From: an uncultured Bacteroidales bacterium
GTDB taxonomy: Bacteria > Bacteroidota > Bacteroidia > Bacteroidales > P3
NCBI GenBank assembly: GCA_937876865.1
Contig: CALEFF010000008.1
Span: 1 to 34,858 of the forward strand
Length of the DNA: 34,858 bases
Direction of reading: 5' to 3'
The first letter of the stretch is position 1. Each line of letters opens with the position of its first letter. The translations under genes were made by a program, and so were the position numbers. Shown here piece after piece: positions 23,524 to 32,023 of the stretch. Below the pieces are notes generated by a model that saw nothing but the letters and a program-made list of their open reading frames with translations, did not search any database and had not been told where the DNA came from.

Positions 23524-25989
23524 ATGCAGACATTATTTTGTCAAGTTTTATTACCATTACACTTACCAAGCGGTTTCACTTACCGAATACCGCTTGAATT
23601 GTATGATAAAGTAAAGGTAGGAGTAAGGGTAGCGGTTCAATTTGGCAAAAAGAAAATTTATAGTGGAATAGTTGCACAAATCCATGATAGAGTACCCGAG
23701 ATATCAAGTGTGAAATACATACTTGATATCATTGATTCATCGCCTATAATCAACGAAAAAACACTTTCTTTCTACAATTGGATTGCATCTTATTATATGT
23801 GTTATGTAGGAGATGTGATAAGTGCAGGAATGCCAGCTTTACTTAGATTGAGAAGTGAAAGTAAACTTGTAGTATCAGAGGAATTTAGTGCAGAGGTTGA
23901 TAAACTTACTTCAAGACAATTAGAAATTTTAAATATAGTTGATGAAAAGGTTAGTATATCTATTGATGAGATAAGCAATAGGTTTTCGGAAAAAGGAATA
24001 TTGCCTGAAATCACAAAAATGGTTAATGAGAAGATTTTGGCAATTGATGAACAACTTGAAGAGAAATATAAACCTAAATTAAATCCATATATAGTTCTTT
24101 CTTCGGAGTATGACACGCCTGAAAAGAAAGCGGATTTAATTCAAAATTTAAGTTCAAAGAAAACGACGGAAAATCAACTTCAAACCTTTCTTCTTTTTTT
24201 AAGCGAATCGCAAGGAAAAGCTGTGGTGGAGAAATCCTCTTTTCAAAAAAAATGTAATAAAAGCTCACTTCAAACTCTTTTGAAAAAACAAGTTTTTGAA
24301 ATAAAGTATCTTGTACATTCACGCTTAAAAGAAAGCGAGTCTTGTTGTGAAACAAGTGATATTACACTTAGTCAAGCACAACAAACAGCCTTTGATTCAA
24401 TCTTAAAATCGTGGGAAAGATTTGACGTTACTCTTTTGCATGGTGTAACAGGTAGTGGAAAAACAGAGATTTATATCAAACTAATTGAAAAAACAATTCG
24501 AGAAGGAAAACAAGTTCTTTATCTTTTGCCTGAAATTGCTCTAAGTATTCAATTACTTTCTCGTTTAGAAAAGTATTTTGGAGATAAGATAGGCATATAT
24601 CATTCACGTTTTTCAAAGGAAGAAAGAGTTGAAATATGGAATAAGGTAAAGGATGTAGATAAAGAAAAACGCTATCAAATAATAATTGGTTCAAGAGCAT
24701 CGCTTTTTTTGCCTTTTTCGGAATTAGGGTTAATTATTGTAGATGAAGAACACGATGGAGGTTATAAACAAAGAGAACCTGCACCACGTTACAATGCAAG
24801 AGATGCAGCAATATATCTTGCAACTCTTCATAAATCAAAAGTTCTTTTAGGTTCGGCAACACCTTCATTGGAAACCTACTTCAATACTCAAATAGAAAAA
24901 TACGGATATGTTTCTTTAAATGAGCGTTATTTGAATACTCCTATGCCAAGAATTGAGATAGCAAATATGAAAGAGGATTATATCAATAAGAGAAATTATT
25001 CTATTTTTTCGTCTTTGCTATATGATAGAATTATTCAAACTCTCAATAATCATAAACAAGTAATTATTTTTAAGAATCAAAGAGGTTATGCCTCTAATAT
25101 TAGATGTGAGGTTTGTGGTTGGGTAGCAAAGTGTCTTAATTGTGATGTTTCTTTGACTTATCATAAGCAATGGAATAGTCTTAATTGTCATTATTGTGGA
25201 TTAAACTTGCCTTTGTATAGCGAATGTCCTGAGTGTCATAGTCATTCTCTTGTTCAATCGGGTAATGGTAGTGAAAAAATTGAGGAAGAAATTCTTAGAT
25301 TTTTCCCTAATGCAATGGTGAAACGTATGGATTTAGATACAACTCGCAAAAAGAATGATTATTTAGAGATTATTCAAGATTTTGAGAAAGGAAATATAGA
25401 CATACTTTGTGGAACACAAATAATTACAAAAGGATTAGACTTTTCTAATGTGGGATTGGTAGGAGTGATAGATGCAGATTCTCTTTTGTATTATCCTGAT
25501 TTTAGAGCATACGAAAGATGTTTTGATTTGCTTACACAAGTTGCAGGAAGGGCAGGAAGATTAAAAGAAAAAGGAGCGGTAGTAATTCAATCGTTTAATC
25601 CCAATCATCAAATATTCAAAGAAGTGTTGAATTATGATTACGCTTCAATGTATAAAAATCAAATAGTTGAAAGAAAACTTTTCTCTTATCCTCCGTTTGT
25701 TTACTTAACTAAGATATTATTTCAATCAAAAGATAAGGATGTTTTAGATTCCTTGTGTCAAGAGTATTCAAATGAAATAAGAAAGATATTTGCTCAAAGA
25801 ATCTTAGGACCAGAATATCCTCCTATTTATAGGGTTAAGGGAATGTATCAAAAACAATTTATCTTAAAATTAGAAAAAACCATTTCCTATACACAAGCGA
25901 AAAAGTTGATAATGCAACTTAATGAAGAAATATTGAGTAAAAAAGAATACAAACAAGTAAGAGTAATAGTAGATGTCGATACTTATTAA
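23524..25989 (+). CDS. priA: Primosomal replication-restart helicase PriA
   Basis: An 821-residue superfamily 2 helicase that binds stalled forks and reloads the replication machinery. The N-terminal 3'-DNA-binding domain starts VLLPLHLPSGFTYRIP. Walker A is GVTGSGKTE (near residue 307), the DEEH box is VDEEHDGGYKQ (near 407), and eight zinc-binding Cys appear as CEVC, CLNC, CHYC and CPEC (about 527-575). Late motifs GTQIITKGLDF and QVAGRAGR are intact. It ends 21 bp ahead of the next secreted-protein gene. Confidence 0.96.
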   Translation: MQTLFCQVLLPLHLPSGFTYRIPLELYDKVKVGVRVAVQFGKKKIYSGIVAQIHDRVPEISSVKYILDIIDSSPIINEKTLSFYNWIASYYMCYVGDVISAGMPALLRLRSESKLVVSEEFSAEVDKLTSRQLEILNIVDEKVSISIDEISNRFSEKGILPEITKMVNEKILAIDEQLEEKYKPKLNPYIVLSSEYDTPEKKADLIQNLSSKKTTENQLQTFLLFLSESQGKAVVEKSSFQKKCNKSSLQTLLKKQVFEIKYLVHSRLKESESCCETSDITLSQAQQTAFDSILKSWERFDVTLLHGVTGSGKTEIYIKLIEKTIREGKQVLYLLPEIALSIQLLSRLEKYFGDKIGIYHSRFSKEERVEIWNKVKDVDKEKRYQIIIGSRASLFLPFSELGLIIVDEEHDGGYKQREPAPRYNARDAAIYLATLHKSKVLLGSATPSLETYFNTQIEKYGYVSLNERYLNTPMPRIEIANMKEDYINKRNYSIFSSLLYDRIIQTLNNHKQVIIFKNQRGYASNIRCEVCGWVAKCLNCDVSLTYHKQWNSLNCHYCGLNLPLYSECPECHSHSLVQSGNGSEKIEEEILRFFPNAMVKRMDLDTTRKKNDYLEIIQDFEKGNIDILCGTQIITKGLDFSNVGLVGVIDADSLLYYPDFRAYERCFDLLTQVAGRAGRLKEKGAVVIQSFNPNHQIFKEVLNYDYASMYKNQIVERKLFSYPPFVYLTKILFQSKDKDVLDSLCQEYSNEIRKIFAQRILGPEYPPIYRVKGMYQKQFILKLEKTISYTQAKKLIMQLNEEILSKKEYKQVRVIVDVDTY

Positions 25990-26010
25990 ATAATTTCTTA
26001 ATTTTGCACT

Positions 26011-26985
26011 ATGAAAAAGACTTTATTATTTTTATGCCTTTCGCTTTTTGTAAGCATATCGCATTCGCAAGATATAATGCTTCAAAATGCTGAACAAGAA
26101 TTGTCTTCTTTAATGAATGTTATGTTCTTTTCAAAAGATGATAATGAAAGATTTAATGCTAATGAAAAGTTTATTAACATTTTAGACAATGTATTGGAGT
26201 ATCAAAATAGTTTTGATTATCCTTTTAATGGTTTAGATAAGATAAGTATTCTTACATCTTCGGACAAAAGATTTAAGATATTTACTTGGGCGATTTTTTC
26301 TAATGAAGGGAATTATGATAATTTCGGAATGATTCAAGCACGAAACGAAAACACAGAGGAATATGAGATATATCGCCTTTATGATAGGAGCGAAGATGTT
26401 TTTTCTCCAGAGGAGGCAAAACTAACTGATACTTCTTGGTTTGGAGCGGTTTACTACGATTTGATTACAACAAAAAACGAAAACATAACTTATTATACAC
26501 TTCTTGGGTGGGATGGAAAGGATATTTACTCCAAAAGAAAAATCATTGAACCAATAACCTTTAAACGAAATTCGGGAAGACCAAGTTTTGGAGCCTCTAT
26601 TTTTCATAAAGAAAAACAATTAAAACGTATGATATTTGAGTATGCACCTACCGCTTCATTTAATTTAAAATGGGATAATCAATATCACACCGAAGGAGGA
26701 GTGAAAAAAGCAAAACAAAAAGGATTGAAAAAAAATAGACCTTTTGAAACAGAAGAGGTAAAGGTGGAAAAAACTCAAATGATACTTTATGACGAATTAG
26801 AACCTATGCACGATGGTTTGGGAATGGTTAAAAATCTAAGCGTTCCTTCGGGAAAAGTCGTGGGATTGAAATTTGAGAGGGGCAAATGGAGAAAAGTAGA
26901 AAACTTAATTCCTCGTAATTCTAAGAAAAAGAACGAAATAGATGTGAATAATTATAATTTTAACAAAGAAAAACGACTCTATTAG
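26011..26985 (+). CDS. Secreted protein of unknown function
   Basis: A 324-residue protein with a clear signal peptide (MKKTLLFLCLSLFVSISHSQ), predicted to be periplasmic or surface-exposed. I do not recognise a named domain. Visible features are an acidic helical start, a central part with SWFGAVYYDLITTKNENITYYTLLGWDGKD that looks like beta-strands, and a basic linker KKAKQKGLKKNRPFETEEVKVEKTQMILYDE. It has no T9SS sorting domain and no lipobox. It resembles conserved Bacteroidetes secreted proteins of unknown role. It lies between priA and the TonB receptor and could be read with either. Confidence 0.75.
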   Translation: MKKTLLFLCLSLFVSISHSQDIMLQNAEQELSSLMNVMFFSKDDNERFNANEKFINILDNVLEYQNSFDYPFNGLDKISILTSSDKRFKIFTWAIFSNEGNYDNFGMIQARNENTEEYEIYRLYDRSEDVFSPEEAKLTDTSWFGAVYYDLITTKNENITYYTLLGWDGKDIYSKRKIIEPITFKRNSGRPSFGASIFHKEKQLKRMIFEYAPTASFNLKWDNQYHTEGGVKKAKQKGLKKNRPFETEEVKVEKTQMILYDELEPMHDGLGMVKNLSVPSGKVVGLKFERGKWRKVENLIPRNSKKKNEIDVNNYNFNKEKRLY

Positions 26986-27035
26986 GTAAGGTTTTAACAA
27001 AATAGATGTCTATAATAAGAAAAAAGGATTATTTT

Positions 27036-29294
27036 ATGAAGAAGTATTTATTTTTAGTAGCATTATTAAGTGTATCATTCGGTGCTTTGTCGCAAAAAAT
27101 CACAGGAGTGGTTTACGATAGCAAGTCAAAAGAAACTCTACCCTCAGCAAATATTTATTGGTTACAAGGAGGTGGAGGAACAATCTCTGATATTGATGGT
27201 AATTTCTCAATAGAAAAAAAGAAATCTAATCAAACCAAATTGATATTTTCTTTCACCGGTTATGCTAATGATACCATTGAAATTAAAAATCAAACAAATC
27301 TCAAAGTCTATCTTAAACAAACAGGTACAACTCTTTCAACCTTTGAGGTAAAAGAAAGAATGAAAAGTAGTTTCCTTTCAAAGACTTCGTTAGAAAATAA
27401 AGAAATTATTTCGGGAGAAGGATTAAAACACTTAGCATGTTGTAATCTTGGAGAAAGTTTTGAAAACTCAGCATCGGTTGATGTAGGTTATTCTGACGCT
27501 GTTTCAGGTAGTAAACAAATTCAATTATTAGGACTTACAGGTGTTTATTCTCAAATCCTTTTAGAAAATATGCCTTTCCTTAGAGGACTTTCCGCTCCTT
27601 TTGGACTTTCATACGTTCCAGGCAATTGGATGGAAAGCATATCAATTAGTAAAGGTGTTGCAACAGTTAAGCACGGTTACGAAACAATTACAGGAATTAT
27701 AGATTTGGAATATGACAAACCTCACAAAGCAGATTTGTTTTCTTTTAACGCTTATATGAATAATGAATTGAAAACAGAGTTTAACGTAAAGGCAAATAGA
27801 ATTATAAACGATAATTTAGCAACAGGTTTGTTCGTTTATGGAACTTACAATGGTTTTAAATCATTTGACCACTTAGGAAATAATGGAAAAGGAGATGGAT
27901 TTAGAGATTATCCTTCTCAAACACAAATTAACGTAGCAAATCGTTGGAATTATGAAGTTCATGATGGACTTTGCTCTCAAACCTTAATCAACTACACTCA
28001 CGAAGATCGTTTGGGTGGACAAATGGCGTTCACAAAAGATATGGAAGGTAGTGAATCTATCTATGGATTAGGAGGAACAGTTGATAGAGTACATTTCTTT
28101 ACAAAGAATGGAGCACCTATTGGAAATACATCTTCATTTGGAACACAACTTTCAGCAACTTATTTCAAGCAAGATGCCTTTTATGGACTTTCTAATTACG
28201 AAGGCGTAGAAACAGATGTGTATGCAAACGCTCTTGTAAATGCTATGGTTCGTGGGGGACACAATGTGGACTTTGGAGCAAGTTTTCGTTATACTGATTT
28301 AGAAGAAAATCTTTACTCAACCCCATATATTGGAGCAAATCAATTTATTTCTAATCTTCAAGAAGGAGATTTGAGAGCGAACTTCATAAAAGAAGAAATT
28401 GTACCAGGAGTTTTCGGACAATTTAACTTTATTTATGACAAAATCTTTGTAGCAACAGCAGGTGTTCGTTACGACTATAACTCTCATTACAATAAACATA
28501 TAATTACTCCAAGACTTCATTTTCGTTGGAAGATAACAGACGATTTAATATTTAGAGGAGCAGCAGGAAAAGGATTTCGTTCAGCAAATCTAATAGCAGA
28601 TAATTTTGGAATTTTAGCATCTTCAAGAGATATAATCATAAATGAAGTTTTAGACATGGAAGAAGCATACAACGCAGGAGTTAATCTTTCTTATTCTTTA
28701 CCTCTTGGAGATGATAGAGAAATGTCAATTGCGTTGGATTACTATCACACTAATTTTGTAAATCAAGTAGTAATGGATTTAGACCAAGATGCAAATCAAG
28801 TACATTTCTACAATCTTGATGGAAAAAGTTATTCTAATGCCGCTCAATTAGATGTTAATATAGAACCATTTACAGGATTTAATATTACTTTGGCAGGAAG
28901 ATATAACGATGTACAAACAACCTATCATGGAGTATTGATGGAAAAACCATACGTTTCAAAATGGAAAGGATTAGTAGTGCTTTCTTATAAGACAAAGTAT
29001 GATAAATGGATGTTTGATTTAACAACACAATTCAATGGCAAACAAAGAATCCCTCTAAACGTTGGGGCGAAACAAGGATATGCCGATCCATATATATATA
29101 TGTTAGGACAAATCACAAGAAAATTCAAAAATCTTGATGTATATGTAGGAGTAGAAAACCTTACAAACCACACACAAGAAATCCCTGTAATAGGAATAGA
29201 TGAAATGTTCTCAAAACAATTTGACGCATCAGTAGTTTACGCACCTGTAATGGGACGATTGATTTACGCAGGCATTCGTTGGAATATTCAATAA
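27036..29294 (+). CDS. TonB-dependent outer-membrane receptor, probable metal or metal-complex uptake
   Basis: About 752 residues from the chosen start MKKYLFLVALLSVSFGALSQ (ATG at 27036), which opens a signal peptide; the ATG at 27006 would put ten residues before it. A carboxypeptidase-regulatory-like domain (ITGVVYDSKSKETLPSANIY, residues ~22-100) precedes the plug (about 110-215; LACCNLGESFENSASVDV and IQLLGLTGVYSQILLEN) and a 22-strand-type barrel ending in GRLIYAGIRWNIQ. The C-terminal part LDVYVGVENLTN is typical. The barrel imports ligands using TonB energy. The next gene, a His/Cys-rich HMA-like protein 18 bp downstream, suggests a transition metal as cargo; that link is an inference. 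Confidence 0.93.
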   Translation: MKKYLFLVALLSVSFGALSQKITGVVYDSKSKETLPSANIYWLQGGGGTISDIDGNFSIEKKKSNQTKLIFSFTGYANDTIEIKNQTNLKVYLKQTGTTLSTFEVKERMKSSFLSKTSLENKEIISGEGLKHLACCNLGESFENSASVDVGYSDAVSGSKQIQLLGLTGVYSQILLENMPFLRGLSAPFGLSYVPGNWMESISISKGVATVKHGYETITGIIDLEYDKPHKADLFSFNAYMNNELKTEFNVKANRIINDNLATGLFVYGTYNGFKSFDHLGNNGKGDGFRDYPSQTQINVANRWNYEVHDGLCSQTLINYTHEDRLGGQMAFTKDMEGSESIYGLGGTVDRVHFFTKNGAPIGNTSSFGTQLSATYFKQDAFYGLSNYEGVETDVYANALVNAMVRGGHNVDFGASFRYTDLEENLYSTPYIGANQFISNLQEGDLRANFIKEEIVPGVFGQFNFIYDKIFVATAGVRYDYNSHYNKHIITPRLHFRWKITDDLIFRGAAGKGFRSANLIADNFGILASSRDIIINEVLDMEEAYNAGVNLSYSLPLGDDREMSIALDYYHTNFVNQVVMDLDQDANQVHFYNLDGKSYSNAAQLDVNIEPFTGFNITLAGRYNDVQTTYHGVLMEKPYVSKWKGLVVLSYKTKYDKWMFDLTTQFNGKQRIPLNVGAKQGYADPYIYMLGQITRKFKNLDVYVGVENLTNHTQEIPVIGIDEMFSKQFDASVVYAPVMGRLIYAGIRWNIQ

Positions 29295-29312
29295 TAAAAA
29301 ATAAATTAAAAA

Positions 29313-29765
29313 ATGAAGAAGTTTTTTTTAGTAGCCATTATGGCAGTTTTTGCTTTCTCTATTGCAAATGCACAAGAGCAAGCAGTAGCGGAAGAACAAA
29401 CAGTTCAAATCTCTTTACCAAAGTATTGTTGTAGCGAAAGCGATGCTTTGATAGAAAAAACCTTAGCATACGAAAAAGGAGTTGAAAGTTTTCAATTAAA
29501 TCCTATTACAAAATCAGTATTAGTTACTTTCAAAACAAAGAAAACTAATCAAATGAAAATTGAAAAAGCATTAGCAAAAGCAGGTTTTGAAACACCAAAT
29601 TTCCAAGCAAATGAAAGAGCAGTAGCAAAACTACCTACATGTTGCAAAAACACAGCAAGAGGATTAGAATCAGGTTGCGGACATCATCACGGACATGACC
29701 ACAATCATGATCACAATCACGACCACCAACATGGCGAGGATTGTAATCATGATCACCAACACTAA
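29313..29765 (+). CDS. Secreted HMA-like metal-binding protein with His-rich tail
   Basis: A 150-residue exported protein. Signal peptide MKKFFLVAIMAVFAFSIANAQ is followed by a small heavy-metal-associated (HMA-like) fold from about 30 to 95: VQISLPKYCCSES, the helix ALIEKTL, GVESFQLN, SVLVTFKTKKT and IEKALAKAGFE. The usual CxxC is changed to CCSES (Cys39, Cys40; the second Cys of CxxC is Ser). A CC pair (110-111) and Cys122 and Cys144 follow, with 13 His among the last 27 residues in an HDHNHDH pattern, fitting Zn, Cu, Ni or Co binding. The gene follows the TonB receptor by 18 bp. Likely a periplasmic metal carrier or store for the imported ion; the metal is not known. Confidence 0.85.
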   Translation: MKKFFLVAIMAVFAFSIANAQEQAVAEEQTVQISLPKYCCSESDALIEKTLAYEKGVESFQLNPITKSVLVTFKTKKTNQMKIEKALAKAGFETPNFQANERAVAKLPTCCKNTARGLESGCGHHHGHDHNHDHNHDHQHGEDCNHDHQH

Positions 29766-29767
29766 AA

Positions 29768-31102
29768 CTACTCTTCGCTAACTGCATCAGGACAATATTC
29801 CTTTTGAGAATTAAGAGCCGATTCACAGCCTGCATCTATTGAGATTTGAAAATAGTTGCAGGCTGTTTCCTTTTCATCTATCTTTAAATAACACAATCCT
29901 AAAACATGCGTAATATCTCCAAAGTTTGGATTAAGTAAATACGCCTCTTTTAAATATTTGATAGCAGTTTTATATTTCCTATTTTCAAAATACAAACGTC
30001 CTAAATTATAATAAGAATCACTTTGATAAGGTTCTTTTCTAATAGAAAGTTTATAGTACTCCATTGCTTTATCTCTAAAACCATTATGTTCGTATGCTAA
30101 ACCAATATTATTGTGAATGTACTCTAATTTCGGATTTATCTTTATTGCGGTTTGAAAATCAAAAAGAGCATCAGCATGTCTTTCTAAGTTAGTGTAAACA
30201 ATCCCTCGTTGATTGTAATATTCCCCAATCGTATCGCACATCTCAATAGCAGTATTCAAATCAAATAAAGCATCTTCATATTGCAAAACATAGTTAAAAC
30301 ACACACCTCTTAAAAAATAATATTCCGCCTTTATATCCTTTCTTAACGCAATATTAAAATCCTCAATTGCTCCAAAATAATCCTTTTCAAACCCCTTTGC
30401 CTTACCACGTCTTGCATATAATTCCGCCGATTTTTCTCCTAAATCTTCCGCTTGATAAAAATAAGAAATAGAAGATAAATACTCACTTTGCTCACTCTTT
30501 ATAATCCCCATTAAAAAAGAAGATAATGCAGTAGGTTCTTTATCAATAAAATTCACTAACTTATTATAAGCATTAGTATTCTCCTTTGCTTGAAAATAAA
30601 AATAAGCACTAATCATATCATACATAGTCTTATCCTCCTCTTCATCTAATCCTACTATATAATTTTCTACAAACTTCGCCAATTCACTCAAATCCCTTTT
30701 ATTAAGTATTGCAATAGTATTGAAAAACACCTTTTCTCCATTCTCAAACAAAGAAACAATTCTTTCCATAGCCTCCTCCTTTTTCTCCACCTGCTCAATC
30801 ATATAATAAGAGCTTAAAATCTCACTCAAATTACTTTCAACACCTTCCTCCTCCACAACTCCAAGACAAGATTTCGCCTCCTTATGTAAACCAACCTTAT
30901 AATAACAATACGCCTTCTTAGGAAAAAGACTCCAAGCCGTATCAATATCAATTTTTTCTAAACTCTCAATATAAGAAATAGCAGACATATAATTATTAGA
31001 ATCAATCTTTGCTTGAACAACATCAATAGCATAAAACCGATTTTGAGAAAAACCAATAACTAAACTTAAAAGAAAAATAACAAGACAAAGTGTTTTTTTC
31101 AT
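29768..31102 (-). CDS. Secreted TPR-repeat protein
   Basis: About 444 residues from MKKTLCLVIFLLSLVIGFSQ, a signal peptide whose ATG overlaps the upstream Sua5 stop codon by 4 bases (ATGA), which decides this start over the ATG at 31120. The last ~250 residues are at least six tetratricopeptide repeats: YARRGKAKGFEKDYFGAIEDF, YFLRGVCFNYVLQYEDAL, YNQRGIVYTNLERHADAL, IHNNIGLAYEHNGFRDKAM, YYNLGRLYFENRKYKTAI and HVLGLCYLKIDEKETACNYF. The first ~180 residues are helical and may hold degenerate repeats. It should act as a periplasmic or surface scaffold. No catalytic domain is seen. Its 3' end converges with the HMA gene, with only 2 bp between the two stop codons. Confidence 0.88.
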   Translation of the reverse strand: MKKTLCLVIFLLSLVIGFSQNRFYAIDVVQAKIDSNNYMSAISYIESLEKIDIDTAWSLFPKKAYCYYKVGLHKEAKSCLGVVEEEGVESNLSEILSSYYMIEQVEKKEEAMERIVSLFENGEKVFFNTIAILNKRDLSELAKFVENYIVGLDEEEDKTMYDMISAYFYFQAKENTNAYNKLVNFIDKEPTALSSFLMGIIKSEQSEYLSSISYFYQAEDLGEKSAELYARRGKAKGFEKDYFGAIEDFNIALRKDIKAEYYFLRGVCFNYVLQYEDALFDLNTAIEMCDTIGEYYNQRGIVYTNLERHADALFDFQTAIKINPKLEYIHNNIGLAYEHNGFRDKAMEYYKLSIRKEPYQSDSYYNLGRLYFENRKYKTAIKYLKEAYLLNPNFGDITHVLGLCYLKIDEKETACNYFQISIDAGCESALNSQKEYCPDAVSEE

Positions 31103-31713
31103 AAAACTAACTCTTGGCAACCATCCCTAATAATTTCAATCTCTCCCTCAACACATTTAACAACAGTAGAAGACTCAAACTTTAAATCACCTCCACAAAC
31201 AATAGCCTCAACTCTATATCCCCATTCATCTCTTATCAATTCAGAGTCAGTATATTGTTCAAAATCTCTATCATTCATAGGAATACTACTCACAAGCAAA
31301 GGCCTACCTAAACATCTTACAACCTCCAAACTAAAATCACAATAAGGAATTCTAATACCAATACATTTCTTTTTATTTTGGAAAATCTTAGGCACAAGAT
31401 TACTTGCTTCAAACACAAAAGTAAAAGCACCAGGAGTGTTATTTTTTAAAAGCCTAAAATATTCGTTAGAAATAGGTTTCGTATAAGAAGAAGCCATGCT
31501 AATATCCTCGCAAATAATAGAGAAATCAGATTTTTCGAGCTTTTTACCCTTTAAATCAGCCAACTTTCTTGCACCCTTAACCGAATTAACATCACAAGCA
31601 AAAGCATAAAACGTATCAGTAGGAATTATAACAACACCATCATTTTCAATAATATTAACTATTGAATGAACAACCTTATCATCAAAACCATTATTATAAA
31701 TAGGGAAAAACAT
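31099..31713 (-). CDS. Sua5/YciO/YrdC-family protein, probable threonylcarbamoyl-AMP synthase
   Basis: A 204-residue protein with the YrdC fold. Typical blocks are GVVIIPTDTFYAFACD (nucleotide/threonine pocket), KLADLKGKKLEKSDFSIIC with the basic cluster, PGAFTFVFEAS and CIGIRIPYCD, then LLVSSIPMND. The Sua5/YrdC branch makes threonylcarbamoyl-AMP for the t6A modification of tRNAs reading ANN codons; the sequence here also resembles the YciO branch, whose activity is less certain, so no symbol is given. The gene starts 23 bp after tRNA-Leu and overlaps the TPR gene by 4 bases, so tRNA-Leu, this gene and the TPR gene are likely one transcript. Confidence 0.88.
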   Translation of the reverse strand: MFFPIYNNGFDDKVVHSIVNIIENDGVVIIPTDTFYAFACDVNSVKGARKLADLKGKKLEKSDFSIICEDISMASSYTKPISNEYFRLLKNNTPGAFTFVFEASNLVPKIFQNKKKCIGIRIPYCDFSLEVVRCLGRPLLVSSIPMNDRDFEQYTDSELIRDEWGYRVEAIVCGGDLKFESSTVVKCVEGEIEIIRDGCQELVL

Positions 31714-31736
31714 AAAACATTGAAAAAAAATGAAAG

Positions 31737-31820
31737 TGCCCGGGACAAGACTTGAACTTGCACGTCAAAACTGACACCACCCCCTCAAAGTGGCGTGTCT
31801 ACCAATTCCACCACCCGGGC
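31737..31820 (-). tRNA. tRNA-Leu (anticodon GAG)
   Basis: An 84-nt class II tRNA on the minus strand with the long variable arm of tRNA-Leu. GCCCGGG pairs with CCCGGGC; the D-arm GGTGGAATTGGTAGACA and the anticodon loop with GAG match bacterial tRNA-Leu(GAG); the T loop is TTCAAGT. CCA is not encoded. A consensus promoter lies immediately upstream. Confidence 0.96.
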
Positions 31821-31831
31821 ATTAGCGTTTG

Positions 31832-31862
31832 CAAAGGTATGAAAAAAAATTAAACTAACAAG
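31832..31862 (-). promoter_or_regulatory. Promoter of the tRNA-Leu-Sua5-TPR unit
   Basis: On the minus strand CTTG, 19 bases, then TACCTTTG (31832-31839), a strong Bacteroidetes -7 element 12 bases ahead of the tRNA. Confidence 0.7.
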
Positions 31863-31899
31863 ACTAAGATAAGTTTTTTTAAAACGCTGCTTCGTGAAA

Positions 31900-31942
31900 A
31901 TAAATGAAAGAATTATAAAAATAAGTGAAAGAAAAAAAGTTG
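31900..31942 (+). repeat. Two 21-bp-spaced A/T repeats ahead of the S8 protease gene
   Basis: AATAAATGAAAGAATTAT and AATAAGTGAAAGAAAAAA have their TGAAAG cores at 31905 and 31926, 21 bases apart, with a half-spaced GTGAAAA at 31894. They resemble the units ahead of pgk, the barrel gene and the ATPase, in the same orientation relative to the downstream gene. Confidence 0.55.
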
Positions 31943-32023
31943 ATTTTTTTAGGTTTTATACAATTTTTCTAAATCTTATATCGTTTAACATATCAAGTAT
32001 AATTTTTATTTAACGAGAGAAAA

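Noticed and set aside
25999..26006. Promoter TAATTTTG for the secreted protein at 26011
   Set aside because: Transcription would begin at or after the ATG, so it cannot drive the full gene.
27006..27036. Upstream ATG for the TonB receptor
   Set aside because: It would place ten charged and polar residues ahead of a good signal peptide; the ATG at 27036 is preferred.
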